Source: JBAYOE01 sp050950065
Lineage (GTDB): Bacteria; Spirochaetota; Spirochaetia; Sphaerochaetales; Sphaerochaetaceae
Assembly (NCBI GenBank): GCA_050950065.1
Contig: JBMNGX010000003.1
Span: 1 to 64,000, forward strand
Length of the DNA: 64,000 bases
Reading direction: 5' to 3'
Both the position numbers and the translations under genes were made by a program. Position 1 is the stretch's first letter. Each line of letters starts with the position of its first letter. Of the stretch, positions 45,633 to 53,723 are shown piece by piece. Below the pieces are notes generated by a model. The model did no database searches. It was not told the DNA's origin and worked only from the letters and a program-made list of their open reading frames with translations.

Positions 45633-45676
45633 AAAAAGGGGCGTCTCAAAACTCAATTTGAAACAGCCCCTTTTTT
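45633..45676. terminator. Bidirectional terminator formed by the IS right end
   Basis: AAAAAGGGGC and GCCCCTTTTTT bracket a loop with a further TCAAA/TTTGA pairing. On the minus strand it follows the stop of the cation efflux gene at once, ending the his operon; on the plus strand it ends the IS. Confidence 0.7.
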
Positions 45677-46550
45677 ATTCCATATATGGGTTGGTGTGAA
45701 TCATAACGTGTCTAATTTTAGGAAACTCTTTTTCCAACCTATCGTGCACATTTTCAGCTATTTGGTGAGCCTCAGTTAAAGTCAAATCCCCTTTACAACT
45801 AATTTCAACTTCAACCCAATAACCACTACCTACACTTCTAGTTCTTAAAAGATCTACCTGTTTTACTTCACTATCTTTTAAAATTGATTTTGTTAAAGCC
45901 TCTTTAGTTTTATTATCAACAGCAACATCCATTAAAATATTATAAGAGACTTTAAAAGCATCTAAAGCAGATTTAATAATTAGTAGGGCAATCACTAAAG
46001 AGGCTACTGGATCACTTAATAGATATCCTAAGCGTGAACCAATAACCCCAATTAATGCCCCTAAAGAGCTAAGCATATCTGAAAGATGATCTGCTGCTAA
46101 TGCTTTGAGGCTACTAAGACCTGTTTTAACAGCGTTACGGGCCGTATAGCGCCACAAGATTAGTTTAACCACAATTGAAATAGCTGCCACTATAAGTGGA
46201 AACAGTGTAGGGATAACCACCACATCAACTTTGATAAGGTGTTTAATTGCATTGTACCCAATGCCTAAACCTGTAAATAAAATTATGATTGCTAAAAAAG
46301 CACCAATGATAGATTCAAGTTTGTCGTGCCCATATTGGTGGTTGCTATCAGGACGACGATCGGCAGCAACTACCCCACCAGCAACAATTGAGTAACTAAA
46401 GATATCTGAAAAAGAATTTACTCCATCACTAACTAAGGCAGTTGATTTACCAACCACCCCTGATATCAACTTAATGATGGCTAAAAGAATGCTAAAAATA
46501 ATAGAAACTAAAGAGACGCGTAGTCCTTTAGAAGCGTGGTCACTTTTCAC
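45675..46550 (-). CDS. Cation diffusion facilitator (metal efflux)
   Basis: 291 aa with six membrane helices and a cytoplasmic C-terminal domain. TM2 has SDGVNSFSD (N-x3-D at the metal site) and TM5 has ADHLSDML (H-x3-D); NHQYGHDKLE follows TM2. The Asn in place of the first Asp/His makes Zn versus Mn/Fe specificity unclear. It starts eight bases after hisIE and ends in the same terminator, so it is cotranscribed with histidine genes. Histidine and its pathway enzymes bind metals, which may explain the pairing. Confidence 0.9.
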   Translation of the reverse strand: MKSDHASKGLRVSLVSIIFSILLAIIKLISGVVGKSTALVSDGVNSFSDIFSYSIVAGGVVAADRRPDSNHQYGHDKLESIIGAFLAIIILFTGLGIGYNAIKHLIKVDVVVIPTLFPLIVAAISIVVKLILWRYTARNAVKTGLSSLKALAADHLSDMLSSLGALIGVIGSRLGYLLSDPVASLVIALLIIKSALDAFKVSYNILMDVAVDNKTKEALTKSILKDSEVKQVDLLRTRSVGSGYWVEVEISCKGDLTLTEAHQIAENVHDRLEKEFPKIRHVMIHTNPYME

Positions 46551-46558
46551 AACATCTC

Positions 46559-47167
46559 CTAGCGAGAGTGACGCCCTTTTAAGATCTCAACAACTTCATC
46601 AAGTTTTACATTTTTTTGTGCTAATAAAACTAATAGGTGATAAATTAGATCGGCAGCTTCTCCCAAAAAGAGGGCTTTGTTGGTATCCATAGCCTCAATA
46701 ACTAGCTCCACTGCCTCTTCTCCAACCTTTTGTGCAATCTTATTGACCCCCCTAGATAAAAGATGGTTTGTGTAAGAACCCTCAATTGGGTGCTCTCTAC
46801 GATCGTTAATCACATCTTCTAAATAAAACAGGAAATCTCCACGGGACATCCTAGTTATATCGTTTTCTTCCCCAAAGCAAGTATCATCTCCTGTGTGACA
46901 AACAGGACCTGTCGGAATTGCTTTAATCAGTAAAGCATCGTTGTCACAATCAACTATTACCTCTCTGAACTCAAGATAGTTCCCACTATTTTCACCTTTA
47001 GTCCAAAGCTTTTGCCTACTTCGTGAATAGAAGGTTACTAAACCCCTTTCCATAGTTACTTGTAGAGCCTTTTCGTTCATATACCCAACCATAAGGACCT
47101 TACGGGTAACTGCATCTTGAACTACTGCTACAACTAAGCCATCTCCTTTTGCAAAATCAATCTCCAT
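46559..47167 (-). CDS. hisI: Bifunctional phosphoribosyl-AMP cyclohydrolase / phosphoribosyl-ATP pyrophosphatase
   Basis: The ATG at 47167 has AAAAGGAGC seven bases upstream and is preferred to one nine codons earlier. Residues about 1-100 are the HisI cyclohydrolase (DCDNDALLIKAIPTGPVCHTGDDTCFG with Zn/Mg ligands) and about 110-202 the HisE pyrophosphatase (KVGEEAVELVIEAM). These catalyse steps two and three of histidine synthesis. Often called hisIE. Last biosynthetic gene of the operon. Confidence 0.95.
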   Translation of the reverse strand: MEIDFAKGDGLVVAVVQDAVTRKVLMVGYMNEKALQVTMERGLVTFYSRSRQKLWTKGENSGNYLEFREVIVDCDNDALLIKAIPTGPVCHTGDDTCFGEENDITRMSRGDFLFYLEDVINDRREHPIEGSYTNHLLSRGVNKIAQKVGEEAVELVIEAMDTNKALFLGEAADLIYHLLVLLAQKNVKLDEVVEILKGRHSR

Positions 47168-47178
47168 ACAAGCTCCTT

Positions 47179-47949
47179 TTACTTTTTCAAACAAACCTCG
47201 ATACCCATCTCATCCAAGTAGTGTTTTAACTTTAAAACCTCAACTTCTCCATAGTGGAAAATTGAGGCAGCTAGTGCACTAGTGCAGTTGGTATTTTCAA
47301 AGAGATCGACAAAATCGTCCATACTCCCCGCCCCCCCAGAGGCTATAACTCGAATTTTAACAATATTTGTAAGTTCTGCAAGTAACTTGAGGGCAAAACC
47401 CCCTTTTGTCCCATCATGATTCATGCTTGTTAACAAAATTGAGCCACAACCGCGGTTTTCTACCTCTTTAACCCACTCAAACAAATCAATTCCAGTGGAA
47501 ATCTTACCACCACTAGTGGTAACTTCCCACCCCCCTTTAAGAGAGCTGTTCTTTTTAGCATCAATTGCACAGACAACTTTCTCTGATCCAAATTTTTTTA
47601 CTAAATCATCTATTAATTGGGGATTTTTAACAGCACTGCTATTTACTGAAATTCTTGAAGCACCTTTACTAACAGCCTCTTTAGCATCATCAACGCTATT
47701 TATTCCACCACCCACTATTAAAGGAAAGGTGGTAGTATTTCTAATTTTCTCAACTAAATTAAGAAAATCGGCTCTATTTTCTTTAGTTGCTGCAATATTT
47801 AAAATTGCTAACTCATCAGCTTGTTGATGCTCATAGTAGGCAGCTAGTTGTACTGGATCTCCTGCCTCTTTTAGATTATCAAAGTTAATCCCTTTAACTG
47901 TTTTACCGTTGTAGATATCTAAACATGGAATGATTGTTTTACAGCTCAT
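47179..47949 (-). CDS. hisF: Imidazole glycerol phosphate synthase cyclase subunit
   Basis: 256-aa TIM barrel with catalytic Asp residues in IIPCLDIYNGK and VCAIDAKK, phosphate loops VGGGI and ASGGAG. It makes imidazole glycerol phosphate and AICAR from PRFAR and ammonia normally supplied by HisH. There is no hisH in this operon, and Arg5 of the ammonia gate is Thr (MSCKT). It abuts hisA with no gap. Confidence 0.95.
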   Translation of the reverse strand: MSCKTIIPCLDIYNGKTVKGINFDNLKEAGDPVQLAAYYEHQQADELAILNIAATKENRADFLNLVEKIRNTTTFPLIVGGGINSVDDAKEAVSKGASRISVNSSAVKNPQLIDDLVKKFGSEKVVCAIDAKKNSSLKGGWEVTTSGGKISTGIDLFEWVKEVENRGCGSILLTSMNHDGTKGGFALKLLAELTNIVKIRVIASGGAGSMDDFVDLFENTNCTSALAASIFHYGEVEVLKLKHYLDEMGIEVCLKK

Positions 47950-48669
47950 TTAAACCTCTGCTAACTCTTTGAAAGTAACTTTCCCCTCATAAAAGGCTTT
48001 TCCAACGATTGCCCCACTAAGGCCCATGGCTTTAAGCCGTTTTAGATCGTCGATTGAACTAACTCCCCCACTGGCTATTAAATTAATCTTTTTAGAACCA
48101 ACACTTTGGTAAATCTTCTCATACAGATCAAAAGAGGGCCCTTCTAAAGTTCCATCTTGCGATATGTCAGTGCTAATAACACTCTTATAACCTTCATCCA
48201 AATAGGAGTTTATAAATTGATAAACAGATAAATTAGTAACTTCAGTCCACCCAGAGACTGCTATTTTCTCATTTTTACAATCGGCTCCCAAAATAAGTTT
48301 TCTAGCTGAGTAGATTTCTAATAACTTCATAGCAAGCTCTTGATTATTAGCAGCTAAAGATCCAACTGTGACTAGTTCTACTCCCGCACTAAAAGCTGAA
48401 TCAAAGTTATCTTTAGTGTGAAGTCCTCCCCCTAGATCAATAATTAAGTTTGTTTGGTTAGCTATTTTTTCTACAGTTTGTAAGTTTCTTGGTTCTTTAG
48501 CTTTCGCCCCATCTAAATCTACTACATGAAGGCGCTTAAAACCCCAATCTTCGTACTCTTTAGCAACTTCTAAAGGATCTGAAAAATAGACTTTCTTAGT
48601 AGCATAGTCCCCTTTGTGTAGCCTTACAGCTTTCGCATCTATTAAATCGATTGCTAAAATGATATCCAC
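47950..48669 (-). CDS. hisA: ProFAR isomerase
   Basis: 239-aa TIM barrel; catalytic Asp in LAIDLIDAKAVRL, phosphate-binding GGGL and ASGGVSS, and the second Asp in STDISQDGTLEGPSF. Step four of histidine synthesis. It overlaps the hisB stop by one base and runs directly into hisF, so translation is coupled. Confidence 0.95.
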   Translation of the reverse strand: MDIILAIDLIDAKAVRLHKGDYATKKVYFSDPLEVAKEYEDWGFKRLHVVDLDGAKAKEPRNLQTVEKIANQTNLIIDLGGGLHTKDNFDSAFSAGVELVTVGSLAANNQELAMKLLEIYSARKLILGADCKNEKIAVSGWTEVTNLSVYQFINSYLDEGYKSVISTDISQDGTLEGPSFDLYEKIYQSVGSKKINLIASGGVSSIDDLKRLKAMGLSGAIVGKAFYEGKVTFKELAEV

Positions 48670-49631
48670 TACAGTACCCCTTTAGTTGAAGGTAGAGCAT
48701 CTGAATCTCGATATTTAAAAACAGCCTCTCTAATTGCCAAAGCAAATGCCTTAAAAAGAGCTTCAATTTGGTGGTGGCTGTTGCCATCACTAACTTTCAT
48801 ATTCAACGTTGAACGACTACCATCGCTAAATGATTTAAAAAAGTGTTTAAACATCTCAGAGGGAATTGAACCCACTGTATCTCGTGATAAAGTTACATCC
48901 CATTCAAAGTGGGGTCTATTTGAAAAATCGATGGCAACTTGAGCCAATACTTCATCCATTGGAACAAGGGCAAAGCCGTAACGTCTAATACCCCTTTTCT
49001 CCCCTAGAGCCTCTTTGAATGCATCGCCTAATGTTATTGCAATATCTTCTACTGTATGATGTTCATCAATCTCTAAATCCCCATCACAAAAAAGATCTAA
49101 ATCTATTTTACCATGGCGCGAAAGTTGGTTAAGCATATGATCTAAAAAAGCTAAGCCACTAGAAATTTTACTTTTACCACTTCCATCTAAATTAAGTGCT
49201 AATTTAATCTTAGTTTCACTAGTGTTACGCTGAACTTTGACACTTCGATCTATAAAATTGCTTTTATTTAGTAGTTTTTCTTCAATCTCTTCCCACTTAA
49301 CTAATTTTATAAACTTTAAATTATCATCTGCTTGATTCACTCCCACACTTAGCGAAAGTTCTTTATTTAAAGAGGAAACTTCATCGATAGAGTTTACTGC
49401 GCCTTCGATGTTTATCCCTTGGTTTGCCATTATTTTAAACATCTTATCTAAAAGAGGTTGTTCAATGGCTCCATTTAAAAGGGTGTATAAAGAGTAACTA
49501 CCATCATCACTAAAATTTTTTAACACAGGAAAAAGAGAATCATAGAACTCTAAATCTTGTAAGTTAGTTAAACTATCTAAATTTAAAATACCTTGGTAGA
49601 GGTTAATAAATATAGCTACCACCTTTTTCAT
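48669..49631 (-). CDS. hisB: Imidazoleglycerol-phosphate dehydratase with degenerate HAD-like N-domain
   Basis: 320 aa. Residues about 125-320 are a complete dehydratase with DEHHTVEDIAI and SHHQIEALFKAFA metal-binding motifs and the C-terminal SxKG. Residues 1-120 align in layout with the HAD phosphatase half of E. coli-type HisB, but the FIDRDGT motif reads FINLYQG (Asn10, Tyr12), and the Zn-loop cysteines and GDR motif are missing. The phosphatase activity is therefore very likely lost. Starts within the hisC stop (ATGA). Confidence 0.92.
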   Translation of the reverse strand: MKKVVAIFINLYQGILNLDSLTNLQDLEFYDSLFPVLKNFSDDGSYSLYTLLNGAIEQPLLDKMFKIMANQGINIEGAVNSIDEVSSLNKELSLSVGVNQADDNLKFIKLVKWEEIEEKLLNKSNFIDRSVKVQRNTSETKIKLALNLDGSGKSKISSGLAFLDHMLNQLSRHGKIDLDLFCDGDLEIDEHHTVEDIAITLGDAFKEALGEKRGIRRYGFALVPMDEVLAQVAIDFSNRPHFEWDVTLSRDTVGSIPSEMFKHFFKSFSDGSRSTLNMKVSDGNSHHQIEALFKAFALAIREAVFKYRDSDALPSTKGVL

Positions 49632-50716
49632 ATCAACTCCTTTAGCTCTTCCATAGCACTAATTAACTGCTCATTTTGTTCAACACTTCCAATTGAGATT
49701 CTCACACTTTGGTAACATCCTCTAATATTACTTCTATTTCGGATAATAATATTGCGCTCTTTTAAAAAGTCACAAAGATGGTTTGGATCGTTTACTCGCA
49801 CTAACAAAAAGTTAGCTTCACTGGGAAAAACTTTTTCTACAAATGGGTGACTCTCTAAGTAAGCTGCAACTCTTTGACGCTCTTGTATTGTCTTTTTAAT
49901 CTCTTTTTTAACGTCATCAGCGTGATCTAGAGCTTCAATAGCCAACTTTTGCGCAACTCCACTAAGATTGTAAGGAGGCTTTACCCGCTCAATTATTGAA
50001 ACTATCTCTTTAGATGTAACTGCAATTCCTACTCGCACGTTTGCCAACGCCCAAGCTTTAGAAAATGTTCTTAGAATAACTAAACGAGGATACTTTTCAA
50101 TTAGTTTAACTACAGATTGAGTTGGAGCGTACTCAATGTAAGCTTCATCAACAACTACAATTCCTTTAAAGCGCCCTGCCATCATCTCAATTTGTTCAAT
50201 TGGAAATGTATTTCCACTAGGATTGTTAGGAGAACAAATAAACAGCAACTTGTGCATTCCTGAGTGGGGAGTTCCGTTGTTAACTAATTTACAAACTGTC
50301 TCCATCTTCTTTAGATCGATGGTAAAATCCCCTTTTAATTGACAGTGACTAACCCCAACATCGTTGATGTTTGCAAAGACCTCGTAAGCTCCGTAGGTGG
50401 GACTGATTAAAAGAGCTTTATCTTTTTTGGGATTACAAAAGATTCTAAAAAGCAAATCAATTAACTCATCTGAACCATTACCAATGGCCAAATTCTCCTT
50501 AGGTAAACCAAGAACTTTCTCAATTTTATCCTTAAGAGCAGTGTGAAGTGGATCTGGATACCTATTTAATTCTTGATTACCAATTATTTCTCGATAGTTC
50601 TCGTTTGCATCCAACAATAAAGAGCCTTCAACATTGTACTCACTTCGAGCCGATGAATAGGGAACTAATGTGGCAATGTTATCCCTTATTAGTTCTCTAA
50701 TTTTAAAACTATCCAT
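49628..50716 (-). CDS. hisC: Histidinol-phosphate aminotransferase
   Basis: 362 aa, class I/II PLP fold. ENYREIIGNQELNRYPDP at the front, CSPNNPSG, VVDEAYIEYA and the PLP lysine in LRTFSKAWALANVRVG, then VRISIGS. It transaminates imidazole-acetol phosphate with glutamate. It lies 12 bases after hisD. Confidence 0.95.
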   Translation of the reverse strand: MDSFKIRELIRDNIATLVPYSSARSEYNVEGSLLLDANENYREIIGNQELNRYPDPLHTALKDKIEKVLGLPKENLAIGNGSDELIDLLFRIFCNPKKDKALLISPTYGAYEVFANINDVGVSHCQLKGDFTIDLKKMETVCKLVNNGTPHSGMHKLLFICSPNNPSGNTFPIEQIEMMAGRFKGIVVVDEAYIEYAPTQSVVKLIEKYPRLVILRTFSKAWALANVRVGIAVTSKEIVSIIERVKPPYNLSGVAQKLAIEALDHADDVKKEIKKTIQERQRVAAYLESHPFVEKVFPSEANFLLVRVNDPNHLCDFLKERNIIIRNRSNIRGCYQSVRISIGSVEQNEQLISAMEELKELI

Positions 50717-50728
50717 CTTATCCCCCTA

Positions 50729-52030
50729 CTACTTTTTTAAGCGAACCTTAACAGCTAAAGCGTGAGCATCTAGTTTCTCATTTTCAGCCATATTTATAAT
50801 TGTGGGGCCAATGCTCTTTAGCCCCTCTTTGCTCAATTTTTGGAACGTTACTTTTTTTAAAAAACTATCCAATGAAAGACCACTTAAAGAGCGAGCCCAC
50901 CTATTAGTTGGTAAGGTGTGATTAGTTCCTGATGCATAATCACCTGCCGACTCACACGAATAAGGACCAATAAATACCGAAGCTCCATTAACAACCTTCT
51001 CTGCTAGTTTATCACAATCGACAGTTTGTAAAAGGAGATGTTCAGCTGCATAAGAGTTAATTACTTTTACTAATAGCTCTTTAGAATCAACAATCACAGC
51101 CATGCTATTTTTTAAAGATTCTCTAACAACATCTTCTCTTTTTAAACTAGCCATTTGATCTATTAAAAAATCTTCCACTTGGCTTTTTATTTTTAGCCCT
51201 TTACCAACATCTTTATCGTAAACAACTAAAATTGCTTGGCTATCAATTCCGTGTTCTAATTGACTTAATAGGTCACTTGAGACAAATTGTGCCTCACTTG
51301 TTTGATCAATAACAACCATCACTTCCGATGGCCCTGCTGGCATATCGATTGCACACACTTCACTGACTTGAACTTTAGCTTCAGTTACCCACCTATTTCC
51401 AGGTCCAAATATTTTATCAACCTTTTTAATGCTTTCAGTTCCATATGCTAAAGCAGCAATTGCTTGTGCACCTCCAACTAAATAAAACTCATCAACGTCC
51501 AGCTTTAAAGCAACGTAGCTAATAGCAGGATCCACTTTCCCCTCTTTGGTAGGAGGAGTAGTGACAACTACCCTTTTACACTTTGCAATTTTTGCTAAAG
51601 TAGCTGTCATTAAAAGTGTTGAAAATAAAGGGGCAGATCCGCCTGGAATATATATTCCAACATTTTCTATTGGGATACTTTTACGCCACAAATTTATCCC
51701 CTTTTCTATTTCAACAAACTCATCTTTTGGTATTTGAGCTTCATGGAACTTTTTTATGTTGTTAAAAGCGCGATCAATTGAAGTTTTTAATTTATCATCA
51801 ATTAAAAGTGAGTACTCTTTTAACTTCTCTTTTGAGACCAATAGATTATCTAATTCGACGTTATCAATTTGTTTAGTTAAACTGATTAGAGCTTTATCGC
51901 CATCAGTTTTAACTTGATTAATTATTGTCCTCACTTGATCTTTTAAGTTCACCTCTTTATCTACATAGCGACTAAACAAGGCTTCTAATTGATCTTCATT
52001 AGGATTAACAACACTTTTAAGTAGCTCCAT
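50729..52030 (-). CDS. hisD: Histidinol dehydrogenase
   Basis: 433 aa from the ATG at 52030 (TAGGAG six bases before; a TTG two codons earlier is less likely). YIPGGSAPLFSTLLM, the NAD region FGPGNRWVTEAK, DMPAGPSEVM and the catalytic AEHLLLQT...GPYSCESAGDYASGTNHTLP stretch identify it. Zn enzyme performing the last two oxidations to histidine. Confidence 0.95.
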   Translation of the reverse strand: MELLKSVVNPNEDQLEALFSRYVDKEVNLKDQVRTIINQVKTDGDKALISLTKQIDNVELDNLLVSKEKLKEYSLLIDDKLKTSIDRAFNNIKKFHEAQIPKDEFVEIEKGINLWRKSIPIENVGIYIPGGSAPLFSTLLMTATLAKIAKCKRVVVTTPPTKEGKVDPAISYVALKLDVDEFYLVGGAQAIAALAYGTESIKKVDKIFGPGNRWVTEAKVQVSEVCAIDMPAGPSEVMVVIDQTSEAQFVSSDLLSQLEHGIDSQAILVVYDKDVGKGLKIKSQVEDFLIDQMASLKREDVVRESLKNSMAVIVDSKELLVKVINSYAAEHLLLQTVDCDKLAEKVVNGASVFIGPYSCESAGDYASGTNHTLPTNRWARSLSGLSLDSFLKKVTFQKLSKEGLKSIGPTIINMAENEKLDAHALAVKVRLKK

Positions 52031-52039
52031 AACCAACTC

Positions 52040-52900
52040 CTAATCGGCCATCTTTTCAATAGCAGTAACTAAAATACCTTGAGCACCTAATGCTTTAAGT
52101 TGTTCTAGAACATCCCAAAAGTCTTTCTCTTTAACTACAGTTTGAACTGAATACCAAGAAGAGTCTAATAAGGGGGTTACAGTAGGGCTTTTCATCCCTC
52201 CAATAATTTTAGCAACCTCATTTAGGTGCTCTTTGGGGAGGTTGAACATGATGTATTTATAATCTTCTGCCTTCATTACGGCATCAAGACGCATCAGCAA
52301 CCTCTCTAAAATATCTTTTTTTTCTTTGGGTAGACCTTTTTTGCCAATTAAAACTGCAGTTGAATAGTAGAGGTGTTCAACCTCTTTAAGACCATTACTT
52401 TTTAAAGTGGCACCGGTAGAGACTAAATCACAAATAGCATCAGCAACCCCAATTGAGGGGGTAATCTCAACAGAGCCTGATATCTGATAAACTTCAGCAT
52501 TAACGCCTCTCTCTTTGAGTTTTTGTTTTAAGATGTTGGGATAACTGGTGGCAATTCTTTTGCCTTCCAGCGAATCTAAGGAGGTGTAGTTAAAACTTTC
52601 AGGAACAGCTACAGATAACCTACATTTGGCAAACCCTAAATCTCTAATCACATCTAATGGGAGAGCTTGCTCATCGTACTCGTTACGCCCAACAATCCCA
52701 ATATCTGCAACCCCATCATTTATATAACGGGGAATATCATCATCACGTAGATATAAAAATTCGATGGGAAAGTTATCAGCTTTTTCTCTTAATAAACGGG
52801 AATCAGAACCGAAGCGAACTCCACAATCTCTGATAATTTTTAACGACTTTTCACTTAGTCTTCCACTTTTTTGAACTGCTAAACGTAATACATTGGCCAC
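52040..52900 (-). CDS. hisG: ATP phosphoribosyltransferase, long form
   Basis: 286 aa, the long form with a C-terminal ACT-like regulatory domain (about residues 210-286, MKSPTVTPLL), so no HisZ is needed and histidine feedback is expected. LRLAVQKSGRLSEKSL at the start and the DAICDLVSTGATLKSNGL PRPP loop are conserved. First biosynthetic gene, preceded by an attenuator. Confidence 0.95.
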   Translation of the reverse strand: MANVLRLAVQKSGRLSEKSLKIIRDCGVRFGSDSRLLREKADNFPIEFLYLRDDDIPRYINDGVADIGIVGRNEYDEQALPLDVIRDLGFAKCRLSVAVPESFNYTSLDSLEGKRIATSYPNILKQKLKERGVNAEVYQISGSVEITPSIGVADAICDLVSTGATLKSNGLKEVEHLYYSTAVLIGKKGLPKEKKDILERLLMRLDAVMKAEDYKYIMFNLPKEHLNEVAKIIGGMKSPTVTPLLDSSWYSVQTVVKEKDFWDVLEQLKALGAQGILVTAIEKMAD

Positions 52901-52915
52901 TTTAACCTCCTAAAG

Positions 52916-52943
52916 ATAGAAAAAACTCCGCATAAATGCGGAG
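52916..52943 (-). terminator. Attenuator terminator before hisG
   Basis: On the minus strand CTCCGCAT and ATGCGGAG pair around two bases and are followed by TTTTT. It sits between the His-rich leader peptide and hisG, 16 bases before the hisG start. Confidence 0.92.
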
Positions 52944-53004
52944 CTTGTATATAGGTATGCACACGCATTTATCAGAAATCTGAGATATCGTGATGGTGGT
53001 GTGC
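52933..53004 (-). promoter_or_regulatory. Alternative pairing segments of the his attenuator
   Basis: TAAATGCG (minus strand, 52971-52964) can pair with CGCATTTA (52940-52933), which includes the 5' arm of the terminator: this is the antiterminator. GTGTGC (52964-52959) can instead pair with GCACAC (53004-52999) within the leader peptide codons, freeing the terminator. Ribosome stalling at the His codons would favour the antiterminator. Confidence 0.85.
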
Positions 53005-53019
53005 AAATCTTTTATTCAT
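52972..53019 (-). CDS. hisL: Histidine operon leader peptide (four consecutive His codons)
   Basis: ATG at 53019 to TGA at 52972 encodes the 15-residue peptide MNKRFAHHHHDISDF. Four His in a row directly upstream of competing hairpins is the diagnostic layout of transcription attenuation by histidyl-tRNA level. No strong ribosome binding site is seen before the ATG, and the suggested promoter would start the RNA close to it. Confidence 0.9.
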   Translation of the reverse strand: MNKRFAHHHHDISDF

Positions 53020-53025
53020 AACATC

Positions 53026-53054
53026 ACACTACTTTAGAGGCGTGTTTCTGTCAA
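53026..53054 (-). promoter_or_regulatory. Candidate his operon promoter
   Basis: TTGACA (53054-53049) is perfect; 17 bases on is TAGTGT (53031-53026), a poor -10. The start point would fall near 53019, at the hisL ATG, so hisL may be nearly leaderless, or the real -10 differs. Confidence 0.5.
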
Positions 53055-53057
53055 TAG

Positions 53058-53630
53058 TTACTCTAAAATCTCAACTTCTACTTCTAGTTCATCTTTTTTC
53101 TTTAATCCAAAGTAGCTAACGATTCCAACAACAACTCCAACTAAAATGATTGCCACCCCTAAAATAGTGACTAACATCGTTGCGTAGTTTTGGGGAAATA
53201 CAAATAAAGAGGCTGCTACAGCTAACGATAAAACACCTTCTACCACCAATGGGGAGATTGGAAAACCACTATCTCTAAGGGCAAATGCATCTAATAGTAA
53301 AATAACAGCAGCAATAGTTAATTGAGCTGCAATTGAATAGAGTAAAATCATCCAAACAGTGGCTCCAGTGGTTAGAGGCATCACAATAGCCAAAACTCCA
53401 ATCACTATTCCTAAAATTGCCTTTAGCAGTGTCGAGTTGCGATTAAACTTATTGTAGGTGTACTTCGATGAAATTATTAAAGTTCTAATTGAGAAGTACA
53501 ATAAAATCACTCCCAATGAGATTACAAAGATTTGTTTAAAGAGATCTTGTCTTATTAAGATAAATATACCCAACACAACAATTAGTACAGAGAGTAGTAG
53601 CTGGAATATAGAGCGCCATTTTTTGCCCAT
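53058..53630 (-). CDS. DUF308 / HdeD-family membrane protein
   Basis: 190 aa with six hydrophobic segments in pairs and a charged C-terminus (KKKDELEVEVEILE). The pattern of short helices with LGVILLYFSIRTLI and LLVGVVVGIVSYFG matches HdeD-like proteins, linked to acid resistance in enterics but of unknown role elsewhere. Its stop is four bases from the his promoter -35, so it ends just as the his operon begins. Confidence 0.8.
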   Translation of the reverse strand: MGKKWRSIFQLLLSVLIVVLGIFILIRQDLFKQIFVISLGVILLYFSIRTLIISSKYTYNKFNRNSTLLKAILGIVIGVLAIVMPLTTGATVWMILLYSIAAQLTIAAVILLLDAFALRDSGFPISPLVVEGVLSLAVAASLFVFPQNYATMLVTILGVAIILVGVVVGIVSYFGLKKKDELEVEVEILE

Positions 53631-53723
53631 ATGAGCCTCCTTTACAATTAGAGAGTTGTCTCAATTACTCTCTCTCGTTATAGTGAAAATACCACTTTAT
53701 TACACTAAGTGTAAAGGAAATAT

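Larger units (their letters stand above)
44597..45670 (+). mobile_element. IS1182-like insertion sequence remnant
   Basis: The ends are the perfect 14-bp inverted repeats GGGGCTGTTTCAAA (44597-44610) and its complement (45657-45670); the match extends to 16 bases if flanking AA/TT is included. Inside is a transposase gene lacking its middle. The element is about 1.07 kb, well short of a complete IS1182 member, so it cannot move by itself. No clear target duplication is visible. Confidence 0.8.
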
